64,000 nt of DNA from Hibiscus mutabilis (GCA_019671005.1 CM033745.1:42143834-42207833), one strand, 5' to 3'; counted from the stretch's first letter, positions 45,905 to 58,344 are shown. Notes: a model not told the origin generated them from the letters alone. Translations and numbers: made by a program.

Positions 45905-46905
45905 TCCCCTATTTCTATTGTGTTGGCATGGAAAGAATTCTTAACATCATGCCAAAGGTCTTACTAATGGCCTGAAGGTCATAAAATGTGGAATCTCTCT
46001 TAGAGAACACCAAAATACCTTAAGACGATGCCTCGATTTTTGCTCGTCTCGACATCAAGAGAAGGTTAAACATCATGTCCGAAGGTCTTACTGATGGCCC
46101 AAAAGACTTAAAAAGTGGCGTCTCCCTTAGAGAATACCAAAATACATTGAGACGATGTCCCGATTTTTTATCATTTAGGCATCAAGACAAGGCTTAACAT
46201 CATGCCCGAAGGTCTTATTGATGGACCGAATGACTTAAAAAGTGGCATATCACTTAGACAATACCAAAATACCTTGAGATGATGACCCAATTTTTGATCG
46301 TTTAGGCATCAAGACAAGGCTTAACATCATGGCCAAAGGTCTTACTGATGGCCTGAAGGACTTAACATCATGCCCGAACGTCTTACTGATGGCCCGAAGG
46401 ACTTAAAAAGTAGTATCTCACTTAGAGAATAACAAAATACCTTAAGATGATGCCCCAATTTCTACTCATCTCGACATCAAAAGAAGGCTTAACATCATGC
46501 CCAAAAGTCTTACTGATGGCCCGAAGGACTTAACATCATGTTTTAAGGTCTTACTGATGGCCCGAAAGACATAAAAAGTGGCGTCTCACTCAGAGAATAC
46601 CAAAATACCTTAAGATTATGCCTCAAATTATAATCGTCTCGGCATCAAAAGAATGCTTAACATCATGCTTGAAGGTCTTACTGATTGCCCGAAGGACTTA
46701 ACATCATGTCCAAAGGTCTTACTGATGGTCCGAATGACTTAAAAAGTGGCATCTCTCTTGGAGAATACCCAAAAATACGTTAAGATAATGCCCCAATTTC
46801 TACTCATCTCAGCATCAAAAGAATGCTTCAAATCATGCTCGAAGGTCTTACTGATGGCCCGAAGGACTTAAAAAGTGGTATCTCACTTAGAGACTACCAA
46901 ATGGA
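45905..46905. repeat. Tandem repeat, unit about 140 bp with shorter sub-repeats
   Basis: Six to seven copies of a block containing CTTAACATCATGCCCGAAGG, TCTTACTGATGGCCCGAAGG, ACTTAAAAAGTGGCATCTCA, CTTAGAGAATACCAAAATAC and CTTAAGATGATGCCCC. Some copies duplicate only the first 55-60 bases, giving a higher-order pattern. Part of the 3' region of D; Tat/Ogre 3' regions are known to seed satellite DNA. Confidence 0.85.
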
Positions 46906-48180
46906 AATCTATAATGTGATCTACCTCTTCAACATGAAGTTGCATATCAAAGTCTTTGCTAGTCTTTGAATCCCTGTTAAAATAAGCAAAATGTTTTTAA
47001 GTTAGCATGCTCCTAACATAGGGATGTCTACCTACATATGATAAATGAAATTTTTAGAATTGTTGAAACAAGCCTATGTCCCCTAAAAGGTCCTTTTTAG
47101 CTTTCTTTACTTTGTTTGTTTGCAGTATGCTCTTAAATCTTTGTCTTGTCTCAAAAAGGAGATTGTTGAATTTTGTTGGTAAAAAAAATCTATTACTTCT
47201 TGAAGTGTTTATGCCTATAACATGGCCCCACCCAACTTGGGTTATGCAATAGTGCCTCCACTCTTTCATGGGCTCTATTATCATCTTTGATTCAACCAAA
47301 TAAAGCATCACCAAATGGATACTCATCTCAAATCAGATTCATCAACACGCTTTTAATCCTTTTCGCATGAACAACTTCTTTGTCTTTAGGGTTACCACCC
47401 ACCTTTGTAAACAATCTGCCTTTGATCCCTATACTATTCTTATATAAGAACTCTCATCATTTCTTATGTTCAGCATTGCCCTAATCAATCTTGGGCTCAA
47501 CTACTTTCTATTCTTTGACCCAACATTCAGAGCTTTTATTTGTACGAACATTAGGGTGGGCAAAATGCCTCCACTCTCTAAAATCATCTTTAAATTCAAT
47601 CTTCTTTATCGAACCATCGGAGTATCTCGGCTAAAACCAACTCTAGGTCCATATGCTTTAATTCTCATTATAAAGTAATGCAAAAAGGCAATTTGCTTGT
47701 GTACATTTTAAAATAAGAAAATGATTGAATTTTGAAAAAAATGAGAGACATTTTTAAATTTAAAATTTGTAGAAAATGAGAAACATTTTTAAAATCAATG
47801 CTTGACCCCAAAATATCAAATGCAATAGCCTTTTCGCTTCAAATTATCAAAGATCAACTCAAATGAAGTGTATGCTTAGAATATCTTGATTGTTGTGACT
47901 ACATATGCACATGTGTAGTCTCTTTCGGTCTATTAGGCTTCTGAGAGGAATGATTCTCATACCTAATTTCTAAACCATTTAAGGTAACTCTCTTAATCTC
48001 ACTAACACACCATGCCCCATCCTTCCCCCATTTAGTGTCGACTAGGCACTTGAAGTTTGATGTTCCTTGAAGAAAGGTTAACCCTTCGAAGCGAAATGTA
48101 ATCTAAAGACAAACTCATACAACTTAGATATCCTCGTATGATCAAAATGGTCTTTGTAGGCTCGTAGAGTAGGCCATGCG
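46906..48180 (-). other. Element D 3' untranslated region
   Basis: Gene-free. A block CCTCCACTCTTTCATGGGCT (47255) has a weaker echo at 47570 (GCCTCCACTCTCTAAAATCA), suggesting old duplication. The ORFs at 47054-47326 and 47466-47678 show no domain. I see nothing else. Confidence 0.5.
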
Positions 48181-48560
48181 TCACGATAAGTGAAACTGCA
48201 TTATGTACTTATTTTGCCTAGATATGCTCATATGAAATATTCTCTTCTCTTTCATTCATTGGATCCCTATAGACTGTCTATTTTTGGGTTTCCACTCTAT
48301 AGTTCATTTCCTTCTTCTTTAACTTCAGACCAACCTACATCCTGGCTGGATATTGATGCTTGTTTTCTACTCAAAGGTGATCGATCCTCCAAATCTCTTC
48401 AAAATTGAGATTTACTTGAATGGAGGATGATGTATAAATCTTTGGGACCATTTCTTCTGATCAAAACCTTATTCCTGTGCTTGACATGCTCAGACAGAAT
48501 ATTCTTTTCTCTTTATTCTTTGGATCACTCTAGATTGCCCATTAAGCAGATTGAAAAAGG
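48181..48560. repeat. Degenerate duplication in D 3' region
   Basis: ATGCTCATATGAAATATTCT with CTTCTCTTTCATTCATTGGATC at 48225-48270 recurs as ATGCTCAGACAGAATATTCT with TTTCTCTTTATTCTTTGGATC at 48487-48530. Spacing is about 260 bases. No gene. Confidence 0.6.
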
Positions 48561-48599
48561 TTATATCCTCCTTATGGCAACCCGGTATCCAAAAAAACA

Positions 48600-49663
48600 C
48601 GAAAAAGGAAATGTAAATTGAAGTTTAGTAAAAATAAAAAACAAAGGTCAAATTAAAAATAAAAAAATTAAAACAAAGGCTAAAGAGCGGTGACCAAATT
48701 GTAAAGGAAAGGAAGTTTAAAGGCAAAATTTAAGAAAAAAGGACAAAATTGAACAAGTTGAAAACCTGGGTGCTCGCGGCGCGAAACCCATGGATACGTG
48801 CGCATCCTTATTCGGGTTTGGGTCAGTTTAACGGGTTCGTATATAACTTAAAAATTAAAAACAAGAATCATTTGTTTCCCCTCTTCTCAAAACAGATCAA
48901 ACTCGTCCTCCTTTTCCTCTGAATTGTTCTTCTCGTGTTCTTCATAAACTGAAGAATACGACGATTGTCCACCGTGCCGGCTGCTATTGTTGATGACAGA
49001 TTTTTTTTAAAAAAACGAGCCTTCGTTCCCTTCTAAAAAACAATTTAAAACTTCGATTCCCTTTTTTTTAGAAAATGAATTTCCGAAAGTAAAAAAAAAA
49101 ACCCATTTATTTTCAAGGGCCACTTTCCATATTCTAGCGAGCAACCGAACATGCGGCCATCATCGGAGTTTGACCATGGAGGCTTTAAAACAGCTAAGAA
49201 TATTTCAAAAAAAGCTAAAAGCTTATCCTTTTTCTTTAAAATTAACATGCATGAAAATAAAAAAAATACCATAAATCCTTGTTTTATTCCACTGGATAAA
49301 CTTACAATCCTTGCGTTACGTGTTACACTGGAATCTAATTACAACTCTTGCTTGCTATCCTTGAATACCAATGCTATGAATTATGTGTTTTTTCTATGTA
49401 TTCTGTATGAATCTGGTGTCTGTTTGTGTGAATAATTGCATGGCATTTATAGTTACAATTTTACTTGGTTTTCAAGCTGAAATACCAGATTTTCTCCCCT
49501 GAATCATCTCTGATTTGATTCAAATTAAGCCCGATTTTAGCCATGGCTTCATTTTAGGGGTCTGCTTTTTCTTTGCTTCGATCTTGGCTCTAAATTCAAG
49601 CTGGTTACCTTTTAATTTCTATCCATATCCAATTGTAGCTTGATTCTTGCCAGGCTTTGAATT
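48600..49663 (-). repeat. C, left: truncated B-like LTR
   Basis: Aligns with positions about 2380-3270 of the element B LTR: the AAAATTGAA-rich block, GGTTTGGGTCAGTTTAACGG (compare GGGTCGGTCAAACGGGTTGG at 2580), the TTCTTCGTGTTCTTCATA-type block and TTGTAGCTTGATTCTTGC. Both ends are missing. At 49663 it passes directly into B-type 3' internal sequence. ORFs here (49045-49435) are not conserved. Confidence 0.7.
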
Positions 49664-50035
49664 AGGGATTTATCAAAAAGACACTGAATTTCACCAATTA
49701 TCAAACCGTCAAGACTCTTTGCCCGAACAAACTAGCGGGTTCTATTCTCCTCATGCCCGAACGGATAGGCGGGTTTTATTCTCCTCATGCTTGAATAGAT
49801 AATCAAACTAAAAAGGGTTACATCCTCCTTATGCCTGGAAAGATAGGCAGGTTCTGAAGAAAAGGGTTACATCCTCCTCATGCTTGGATGAATAAGCGGG
49901 TTCTATTCTCCTCAAGCCCGAATAGATAGGCCGACTGAAAAAGAAAAGTTCCATTCTCCTCATGCTTAAATGGATAAGCAAACTAAAAAAGAAAAGTTCC
50001 ATCAATTTCTGGTTAGTCATTCTTTCTAGTCCTTT
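49664..50035. repeat. C internal remnant with 35 bp-type minisatellite
   Basis: GAATTTCACCAATTATCAAACC at 49684 matches GATTTTCACCAATTACCAAACC at 4056, and is followed by copies of TCCTCATGCCCGAACGGATAGGCGGG, the same family as 4095-4440 in B. This shows that C was a B-like element whose genes were deleted, leaving about 370 bases between LTR pieces. Confidence 0.75.
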
Positions 50036-52121
50036 CGCACAACCCTTTCGAGCTCGACATAAAAAACACGGAGTCGCCACCAATCTTTTAAAAATGTGTG
50101 ATTGGATCATCTAAAAACGGGTTATTTTAATAAAAAAATATTTTATTTTATTAAAACAACAGTTTTGGTATGCGAAAACACAAATGGGTTTGGGAGTCGG
50201 TTACGCATGAGGAATGATTAACACTCCCACAGCGCCAAAAAATTGGTACCTAGTCGATTACAAAATGTTTTAATGTCGAAATTTGCAAGTCTATAAAAAA
50301 TTCAATTTATTTGTCTATTTATGAATATGATTCTATTTTAACAGTCTTATCGTCTGGAGGATGAACTCTAATCACCGCCAATATTTCTGACGCTAACCCG
50401 TCATCTCCTTTTGATAAGGCACCACATTAAATATGCTTCTTTTATTAAACAAGCATGCAAAGAAATAAATAAAAGATAAAATAAGCAAACAAGAAATTAA
50501 ATTACAAAATTAAATAAATATGAAAATTAAGCAGATTGTTAAAGAAAAGGAATAAACAAAATAAATCTAAAAAGGTACCCTTCCCTAAAAAAGGGCCAAC
50601 AATTAACATATAAATCGACTTTTTAAAAAATTATTAAAAATACAAAAATCAATTTTTTCAAAAAACAATGACCAAATTGAGTATCTTGCGAAATAAAAAA
50701 ATAGGGCGAAGGGATTTAATAAGGGTAAATAAACCATTTTATTTTGAGTATAAAACCCTATTTTACAAACATATTTCATGTCTTCTTTTTTTAAAAAAAT
50801 TGGATCAAAGAACACCCCTTCATTTCCTCTGAACATATTCAAAATGTTCATCACAGGGTGAAAAACACGGCCACCGTCCGCCGCGGTAACCACCTTTCGC
50901 CGACACCGGCCACCATTCGCCGACGACGAGATTTTTTTTAAAAAAATCTTTTCAAAACCCGAACTCGTATCTACCCTCAAAATCAACCCAAAAGTTTTTT
51001 AAAAGTACCCAAATCGTAAAAAAAACTTTTTCGAATTCTCTTTCAAAAAACATTCGATTTTTCGGCAACCCCCTTATGAACTCCGGTGGAGATGGCTCCA
51101 CAAAACAAGTAAGGTTCTATCTCTTTTCTTTCAATATATTCGAACATATACAAAATAAAAAGGATTAGAAAATACTGAAATTGTTCTTGCTTCTTGTATT
51201 AATCTGAAAATTCCCAGAGTGTGTGTACAATTCGTCATGAATAATGTCTCTGTTGTAGTGGATGTTGTCTCTTTTACAAAATATGAATGGGGTTTATGTA
51301 GGTATTTACATACCATAATTACAAAAATAAAATCCCCCCAAATCCCGGTTCCTGCTTACATATTGTTTTGATTCAGATTCATTTTCCCCTTTTGGATTGA
51401 TTTACTTGTCATGTTCGATCCAATTTTGTAATTGCTTTCCCCTTTTCAATTTTTATTTGATTTGCCCTGATTTTAGGATTGATTTTCCTTCCTTTTCCAT
51501 ACTTGGCAATTTGATTTGCTTTTCTTTTTTTGCTGTAGGGGATTGTGGCCGAGTGGTGCAGTAGTCACCGGTGGACATTGGTCATGGTGGGGGAACAGAG
51601 CGAACGATCATCAGTGTTGTTTGGGGGCCTCGGAATGGCCCAGCGTTGCGGCTGCCGTGTTGGTTCATCGTCTGGGTGAGGGAGGAGTTAGGTGTGCTGT
51701 GTGGGAGCGGTGGTGCGGTAACCATCGGTGGGAAGCGGGCTGGTGTCGCGCGACGGGGATGAGACGGATGCCCACGTTGCTCCATGGCCGGCAGTGGTGC
51801 GGCGCTGCACACGCTGGTAATCCTGTGCGCATGTCCTTCACGCGCCCAGGGGCTGCTTCTCCAGTCCAGATCTGGACCGTTGGATCATGCTCAGATCCAA
51901 CGGTTGAGATTAAGCTGCTCAAAGGGAGAAAAGAGATCAACTAGGGTTTTTATTGTTTGGGCCAAAAGAGCCATCAATGTATTATGGAATCTTATTTAAA
52001 ATTAAATGGACCTTTATTGTAGCTAAATGGACTCTTAATAATAAGGCTAACAATATTAATATAATAATAATTACACTATAATATACACATAATAAAAAGG
52101 TAAAATGAGGTAAAAATTTAG
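50036..52121 (-). repeat. C, right: B-like LTR
   Basis: From about 50056 it follows the element B LTR (AAAACACGGAGTCGCCACCA, GTGTGATTGGATCA, GGTTACGCATGAGGAATG, TTGGTACCTAGTCGATT) and ends TAGTGACAACA at 52121 exactly like B. The first part of the LTR is shortened. A GC-rich stretch at 51540-51850 yields overlapping ORFs on both strands (51516-51944 and others), which I attribute to composition. No gene supported. Confidence 0.75.
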
Positions 52122-52718
52122 TGACAACATTCAGGGCGGTTCTTGACAACCCAATTTGATGGAGTCTATTTAAAGTTTTTAAAAATTTTGAAAGCTTAAA
52201 TTAAAATTTTCAAAGATTTTGAAGGGTTTAATTTAAATTTTTCATAATATGTTGGAGCTTAACTAAAATTTTCGGGGAAAAATTGAAACTTATCAATGCC
52301 CTCTTTTAAAAAAATCAAACGGAGTTCCGGCATATTTCTAAAAGATGAGTTTTACGGTTCACTATGAACAGTTAGGTTCTAAAGTAAATGGTACCCGAGC
52401 AGTTTTTAGGACATCAATTCAGGGGGGACATCAAAAATTAAATTATAACACCATGCTGAGGTGAACAACATACAAGGTGAATTAATCACTCGCACTTAAC
52501 AAGACACGGAGCTCGGAAAGAGATCTCATGCATGAATGAAAAATATATCAATCACTGTGCAAGATAAAACAATAAACAAATAATGTTAGGGATTAAAAAT
52601 TAAATTAAACTAAAATTTAATTTTTCTTGATAAGTATGATACGAACCCAACTAAGGCTTAACTCTCAATTTTGTTTTTGAAAACAAAATATTATCACTAA
52701 CACAGTCGTCATGCTGTA
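52122..52718 (-). repeat. Element D 5' untranslated region
   Basis: Matches 42475-43440 in blocks (TTAGGTTCTAAAGTAAATGG, AGGTGAACAACATA, CACTTAACAAGACACGGAGC, CATGCATGAATGA). Directly downstream of the right D LTR in element orientation. Non-coding. Confidence 0.75.
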
Positions 52719-54395
52719 ACGACAAAAAAAACTAGTATTTGTGTCGCTTTAAAAAAGTTTGGTTTTAGGGTGGATTTGAAAAAAGTTCGAATTTTAAAAT
52801 AAGACTTAAAGTCGCCACCGATAACTTGAATAAGGTAGACCGGACACAAAATAAAACCAATAATTTATTAGATTCGGGAGTCAATTACGAGTGGGAAAAG
52901 TTCGACCCCCACTATGCCTGAAATTTAGTAACTAAGGGTTCGTATTGTATTTATTAAGAAAAATATAAATTTGATATAATTTAACATTTAATCCCTAAAA
53001 ATACATTTATGAATAGTCAAATAATTCGAATATATAACATCTCCCGGTTTATAGTATGAAAGGAAGATGACGGCCGAAAGCTCAAGACGTCAATTTCAAG
53101 AGGATACCGAAATTTTGACGACTAAATCTAAACATGAAACATAAATGGATAAAAGAATATACCCAATTCCAAATGTTCTTGGACTAAAAAAACTTAAGTG
53201 GATCGCAAATATGGGCTGCTGTTGGAGAGGCTCGTTCCACTCCTTTTTGCTCACTACCAGACCCGATCTGATGTAAGCCCAACAACCATGGGTTATACTC
53301 TAATGAACGGGTCAGATCCAGGTCATTAGACCCATTCGGGCCGGTTGCAAAGGGGAACCATCTTCATCCTTTGATTTATTTTGTCCTTAAAAAAAAACAA
53401 ACTTTGCTCTTAAAAAAACAGTGCTACTGCGTCTCCTTGCAGCTGCTCAGTCGCCGTTTGACGAGTTCTCTGGTTTCCAGTGTCACCGACAAGCTCCCAT
53501 CATTCTCCTCTTCTTCTTCCCAAATAGTTTTCTTCAATAACTATTCAAAATCCAAAAAAATGGACCCCTTTTTTTGGATCTCGTGTACGCCAGATTTTTC
53601 ACCGTCCGTCTTTAGATCGTCGCTGGACCGAGTTATGTCACTCCCCACACTAGAAGCTTTTGTTCACCGTTGGGATTCACCGTTGGAGCCTTCGGTTTCC
53701 AGAAACCACCTTAGCCGAGACGGGTAAGACCCTATTTTTTCTCAACCTTTTGTTTTGTACTGATTTACTCATTTCGATTTTGGTGTTTATTGTTTTTTTG
53801 AACTATTGTTTGTTGAGTGGTGGCCTTTAAGGATTTTAAGGGCTCTAGTGAAATGGTGGTGGTGAACAGTCTGAGGGGCAGCAATGGTTTCGTGTATTTT
53901 TGGGATGTTGGGTTTCAACGTGGGTTGAATGGTGAAGGACGACAATGGAGAGTGTTTGAATGGTGAGGGAATGGAATGGTTATCAAGGCCAAGGTAGATG
54001 GTTTTGATTTGAATAAAAAATGGTGGGGTTGTGGAATCGAGGGCTCTCTAATGCAACGTGGTGAAGGTGGTACCTTTTATTGAAAGGTGGATTATAGTGA
54101 TGAAGAATGGTGAAGATGAAGGACGATGAGGTTTAAGATGACATATATAGTGATGCGTGAAGGGTGAATAATAATAATATGTGTGTGTGAAGGGTGATGG
54201 CAGTGGTTGGTTGATAGGGGCATGGTGTGAGCAGGCTATGGGTGTCGTGTCGTGTCGTGATGGTTTAGGGAGTTGGGCAGCTGACAGTGCATTCAATGCA
54301 CTGTTTTTTTAATGATAATAATAATAATATTAAACAATAGTAATAAAATTATAATAATAATAATATTAAAATTCAGATAAAAATTAGTGATTACA
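52719..54395 (-). repeat. D-family LTR, right copy
   Basis: About 1677 bp; ends AGTGATTACA at 54395. Matches 43467-45324. The start is degraded (ACGACAAAAAAAAC). It contains the ATA/AAT microsatellite at 54311-54370. ORF 53371-53727 lies inside it and is not counted as a gene. Confidence 0.85.
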
Positions 54396-54690
54396 CACCG
54401 ATTAGGCTTAGCTCTTCGCATCCTTAGTCGTGTAAACACAAATTTCGGCATTAAATTAACACTTGCTTCAAGATCACACAGGGCACGACCATAATAGTTA
54501 TGCCCTATGGAGCATGGGATGGTAAAACTGCCAGAGTCCTTCATCTTGGGTGGTAAATCACTTAGCACGACCATAAACTTGCATGTAGTAGCAATAGTTT
54601 TAGCTTCACCCGCCATCTGTTTCTTTATCACCATTTCTTTCAAAAACTTTCGCATATATGGGCATTTTATCAATGGCATCGAGGAATGGA
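54396..54690 (-). pseudogene. Athila-like protease fragment
   Basis: Minus-strand frame with PYMRKFLKEMV, LPPKMKDSGSFTIPCSIG, then the active-site segment ALCDLEASVNLMP, where relatives have DLGAS; the Gly is Glu, the Asp is kept. The pattern PPK-KDPGSFTIPC is characteristic of Athila-type gag-protease. It is cut at 54395 by the D LTR. Confidence 0.8.
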
Positions 54691-55911
54691 ATATTTATGT
54701 GTAACTATTTAAGCATATCCAAAAACTTCTAGAATTGGACATCTTGTTTTTGAGCCTTCAATCGTTGTGGGAATGGAGGTGGTGGTCTGGGCTCATCGTA
54801 AGGTTTACAAGATGCAGCAGCAACCTTAGCTTTGTCATCCTTGCCATCAGTAGCAAGGTCACTCATTGTATCAGGCACAAGAGTTATTTCTTTAGATGAA
54901 AGAGCATCGGTGGATGGCTTGCTTGGAGTGGAATCAACAAGGTAACCTCCCCCAAACTTTTCATCTTTCTTTAATTGGGTGCCAATATGTAAGGTGATGG
55001 CATTGCATTGCTCTGCATTAAAGGCTTTAGTGACTTCAGTATCACTAGTTAATCCTCCTTGTGGTCTCCTCTTCAATATTTGGGCAATCTTCCCAACCTG
55101 TGTTTCCAAGGACCACAAGGAAGCAGTGTGGTTTTGAAAGATTGATTGTTGGTTTTGCCATATAGCAGCTTGCGTTGTGAACGTGTCACTATGATTCTTT
55201 AATTGAGCTACATGATCCTGCATAATAACTCCGGCAGTTTCCATAAAATTTTGATAAGTATTATTAAGAGAATTAGAGTTGGAGTTAAAAGCTCCATGGT
55301 TCTGCCTCTAAGTCTTTTTCTAGAATCTAGGAGGTTCTATTGTGGCATTATGTCACACACATGAAATACCTGTATTGCCTTCCCACCCAAAATTTGGATG
55401 TTGCCGCCACCTTGGGTTGTAGGTGTTGGAGTAGGGATTTTTGTTGCGGTTGGTGTTCCCTACATAATATTCAGATTCTTGTTGTTGGGGGCATTCATTC
55501 GACTGATGTTTCCCATCACAATGCTCATATGTGAATTGAATTGCCTTAGCCTTTTGGACATTAGATGTCGCCTGCATGTTTTTGAGCAGGTTGGTGATGG
55601 TGGAGAGCTGAGCCGCTACACTATGAGAATTGTCCAACTGGATCGTACTAGAGGATTTATGCCATTACTTTAGTCTCCCCCTTAGAACTGATAGCCAGTA
55701 TTGGCTATCTAATCAAGTATCTTGAAAGCCTCATCAAGTTCTTTGTCAAGCAAAATACCATTGGTTGACGAGTCAATCATCATCCTTATAGGTGCATTGA
55801 CACCATTACAGAACATCATGATTTGTAGCAAATCATTGAATCCAAGAATTGAGCACTTGCGTAGCATATCTTTGTATTCGTCCCAATATTTATACATGGA
55901 TTCATCATTAT
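54691..55911 (-). pseudogene. Athila-like gag, copy 1
   Basis: Read leftward: MYKYWDEYKDMLRKCSILGF and NDLLQIMMFCNGVN (55897-55800), DSSTNGILLDKELDEAFKIL, then the knuckle region at 55560-55480 (YEHCDGKHQSNECP) followed by YVGNTNRNKNPYSNTYNPRW and HPNFGWEG, then LETQVGKIAQILKRRPQGGL (55110-55050). These are ordered as in Athila gag. The first knuckle Cys is replaced by Tyr. At 55911-55918 it switches to E2. Another copy of 55010-55911 is at 59355-60263, about 90 percent alike by eye. Confidence 0.85.
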
Positions 55912-56400
55912 ACTGCTAGTTAAAAAGTATAGATTGTCCTCTGAACCTATAGTATCGAGAATCTCTATAATTGATCCATTGGGTGATTGTGTCACCGTGA
56001 ACCTTGTATGTATGAACTGTCCCTTAATGATTCAAGAGATTTTATTTTCGGCCAATTTATTGGCATTACCAATCTACGAGTTCGACGTTATACTGGTTTA
56101 GATTGGTTCAGTAGATTATAGTAAGAAGAAGTTGTACCTTCGAGGCCTTGGCAAGGAGAGCATTGCTTTGATGAATTCCAGAAACCCTTCATTGTATGCT
56201 TTGACATTGGAAGCCATGGATAAGCCTCAATTATCAGACATTGACACCATGTGTGAGTTCCATGATGTTTTTCCTGATGAACTTCCAGGTTTACCTTCAA
56301 CCCGTGAAGTGGAATTTGGCATTGAAGTGCAACATGGAACTGTCATAGTTTCCATTACACCCTATCGAATAGCAGCCGTTGAGATGAAAGAATTGAAAGC
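55912..56400 (+). pseudogene. E2 protease (partial)
   Basis: Begins past the catalytic Asp: LVKKYRLSSEPIVSRI, DPLGDCVTVNLVC, then a small deletion near 56100 and KKKLYLRGLGKESIALMNSR. It ends with DVFPDELPGLPSTREVEFGI and ITPYRIAAVEMKELKA. The active-site Asp segment seen in E1 is not present, so this protease cannot be functional. Confidence 0.8.
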
Positions 56401-57509
56401 ATAGATTCAAGAATTACTTGATAAAGGCTTCATTCGACCAAGTTCTTCGCCTTGGGGAGCTCTGATCCTTTTTGTAAAGAAGAAGATGGTTTCATGAGGT
56501 TGTGCATCGATTACCAACAGTTGAATACAATGACGATCAAGAACAAGTATCCATTACTAAGAATATACGACATATTCGATCAACTCAAAGATGCCTATAT
56601 GTTTTCTAAGATTGATTTAAGGTCTGGGTATTATCAGATGAGAGTCAAGGAATGTGATGTGCCCAAAACAGCTTTTCGTTCGAGATAAAGTCACTAGGAA
56701 TTCTTGGTAATGCCCTTTGGGCTAACCAATGCACTGACAACTTTTATGGATTTAATGAATCGAGTATTTAGACCCTATTTGGACAAGTTTGTAGTGGTAT
56801 TCATTGAGGTCATCTTGATCTATTCTAAGAATGCTGCTGAGCATCGAGATCACCTCCGCATTGTGCTTCAAATCCTTTAGGAGAAGCAGTTGTTTGCCAA
56901 GTTCACTAAGTGTGAGTTTTGGCTCACCGAAGTCGCCTTCCTTGGTGAAGTGAGAAGCTTCCTTGGTCTCGATGGCTATTATAGGAGATTCGTCAAAGGA
57001 TTTTCTATGATAGAAGCTTCATTGACTAAATTATTGATAAAATAAGCTCTGTTTGTTTGGACCGATGGACAACAAAGAAGCTTCAACCAATTAAAACAAG
57101 TCTTGACTCACGCACCGGTCCTAACCCAACCCGAGTTCGGAAAAGACTATACAGTCTATAGTGATGCATCGCATCTAGGATTAGGATGGGTGTGTATTCA
57201 TGCAAGAAGGCAAAGTCATTGCTTATGCTTCGAGAAAACTAAAGCCGCATGAGATCAATTACCCCACTCATGACTTTGAATTGGTTGCAGTCGTCTTTAC
57301 ATTGAAAATCTTGAGACACCATCTCTACGGAGAGAAGTGCTACCTCTTCACCAATCACAAAAGTCTCAAATACTTGTTGACACAAAAGTAGTTGAACCTT
57401 CAGCAACGGAGGTGGATGGAACTCCTCAAAGATTATGATCTTGTTATTGATTATCATCTAGGCAAGGCCAATGTTGTTGCCAATGCACTCAGCTGCAAAC
57501 CTCTACCTG
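56401..57509 (+). pseudogene. E2 reverse transcriptase and RNase H
   Basis: Motifs: LDKGFIRPSSSPWGA (56420), FMRLCIDYQQLNTMTIKNKY, YDIFDQLKD, KIDLRSGYYQMRVKECDVPK, a stop at 56686, then EFLVMPFGLTNA, and the catalytic box reads FIEVILIYSK at about 56800: the Asp-Asp pair is Glu-Val, so RT is dead. A deletion removes sequence before GEVRSFLGLDGYYRRF (56945). RNase H: YTVYSDASHLGLG, IAYASRKLKPHEINYPTHDF, YLFTNHKSLKYLLTQK (Asp to Asn), DYHLGKANVVANALS. It ends KPLP at the intron donor. Confidence 0.87.
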
Positions 57510-57585
57510 GTAAGTATCGCTAATGACTATTGAATCCTATTTATTGCTTTGTTCACCGACTCATTGCCAAGTCATTGTATTGTAG
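57510..57585 (+). other. Candidate spliceosomal intron 1 of E2 pol (76 bp)
   Basis: Exon CTACCTG, donor GTAAGTATCG, acceptor GTATTGTAG, next exon TTCATTGAGC. Same site and phase as E1; unspliced reading stops after GKYR. The splice signals are intact even though the surrounding gene is decayed. Confidence 0.83.
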
Positions 57586-58344
57586 TTCATTGAGCTATAA
57601 ATGCTCATTTCTGAATTTGGAAGCATCATTGTCTCGTAGCTGAGCTTCAGGTTCAGTATACTATTGTTTCAAGAACCAAAGTATTGCAAGATCAAGAATC
57701 CAAATTCCAATTTATTATTTCTAAGTTGCAAGACAATCCTGACTTCAGAATTAGTTCTGAATGACTTTTTTGCTTTATTGATCGAGTCTGTGTGCCCAAT
57801 GATGAATATCTTCATATCAATATTCTCAATGAAGCTCATACGAGTTCTTTTTCCGTTCACTCGGGTTCTGTAAAGTTGTACAGACCTTCAAGAACTCTAT
57901 TAGTGGCCAGGTATAAAGCGGGCCTTAATTGACTTTGTATCCAAATGTCTCACGTGCTAACTTGTTAAGGCTGAACATCGTGTTCCTACCAGATTATTGC
58001 AAGCTATTGAATTACTACAGTGGAAATGGGAGAATCACTATGGAATTTGTTAGTGGTCTGCCTCTAACTCCTGCTAAGCACGATGCAATTTGGGTCATTG
58101 TAGACCGTTTCATCAAGTCAGCCCATTTCTTACTAGTTAGAATGGACTACAGTCTCCTTAAGTTGGCTGACTTGTATATCAAGTTACTCGACTCCACAGA
58201 GTACCACAATCTATCATCTCCGATCGAGATCCCTGATTTGTTTCTCGATTTTGGAGAACATTGCAAGGAGCTTTGGGTACCATAATGAATTTTAGTACTG
58301 CTTTCCACTTGTAATCTGATAGCCAGTCAGAACGGGTAATTCAA
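57586..58344 (+). pseudogene. E2 integrase, first part
   Basis: After the intron: AINAHF, VAELQVQYTIVSRTKVLQDQ, FIISKLQDNPDFRISSE, RVCVPNDEYLHINILNEAHT, SVHSGSVK. Zinc region partly decayed. First catalytic Asp region TMEFVSGLPLTPAKHDAIW at 58038, with Asp changed to Glu (normally MDF). The segment around the second Asp is shifted (IIS-DRDP-like in a different frame at 58220). Third motif SDSQSERVIQ keeps Glu at 58318-58344. Stops and shifts at several places. Confidence 0.82.

Larger units (their letters stand above)
43467..54395 (-). mobile_element. D: Tat-like element, internal genes lost, invaded by C
   Basis: Minus-strand element bounded by LTRs 43467-45324 and 52719-54395. The right side has the 5' untranslated region (52122-52718). 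The left side has the polypurine tract and the tandem-repeat-rich 3' region (45325-48600). No gag or pol remains; between lies the C remnant at 48600-52121. The right end abuts an Athila-like protease fragment, suggesting D jumped into that element. Target duplication not identified. Confidence 0.7.

Noticed and set aside
45905..46905. Regularly spaced repeats that might suggest a CRISPR array
   Set aside because: Units are adjacent, diverged and about 140 bp with no unique spacers, in a plant retroelement. It is a tandem repeat.
51516..51944. 142-codon plus-strand ORF with overlapping ORFs on the other strand
   Set aside because: It lies in the GC-rich part of a B-like LTR, has open frames on both strands, low-complexity composition and no domain.
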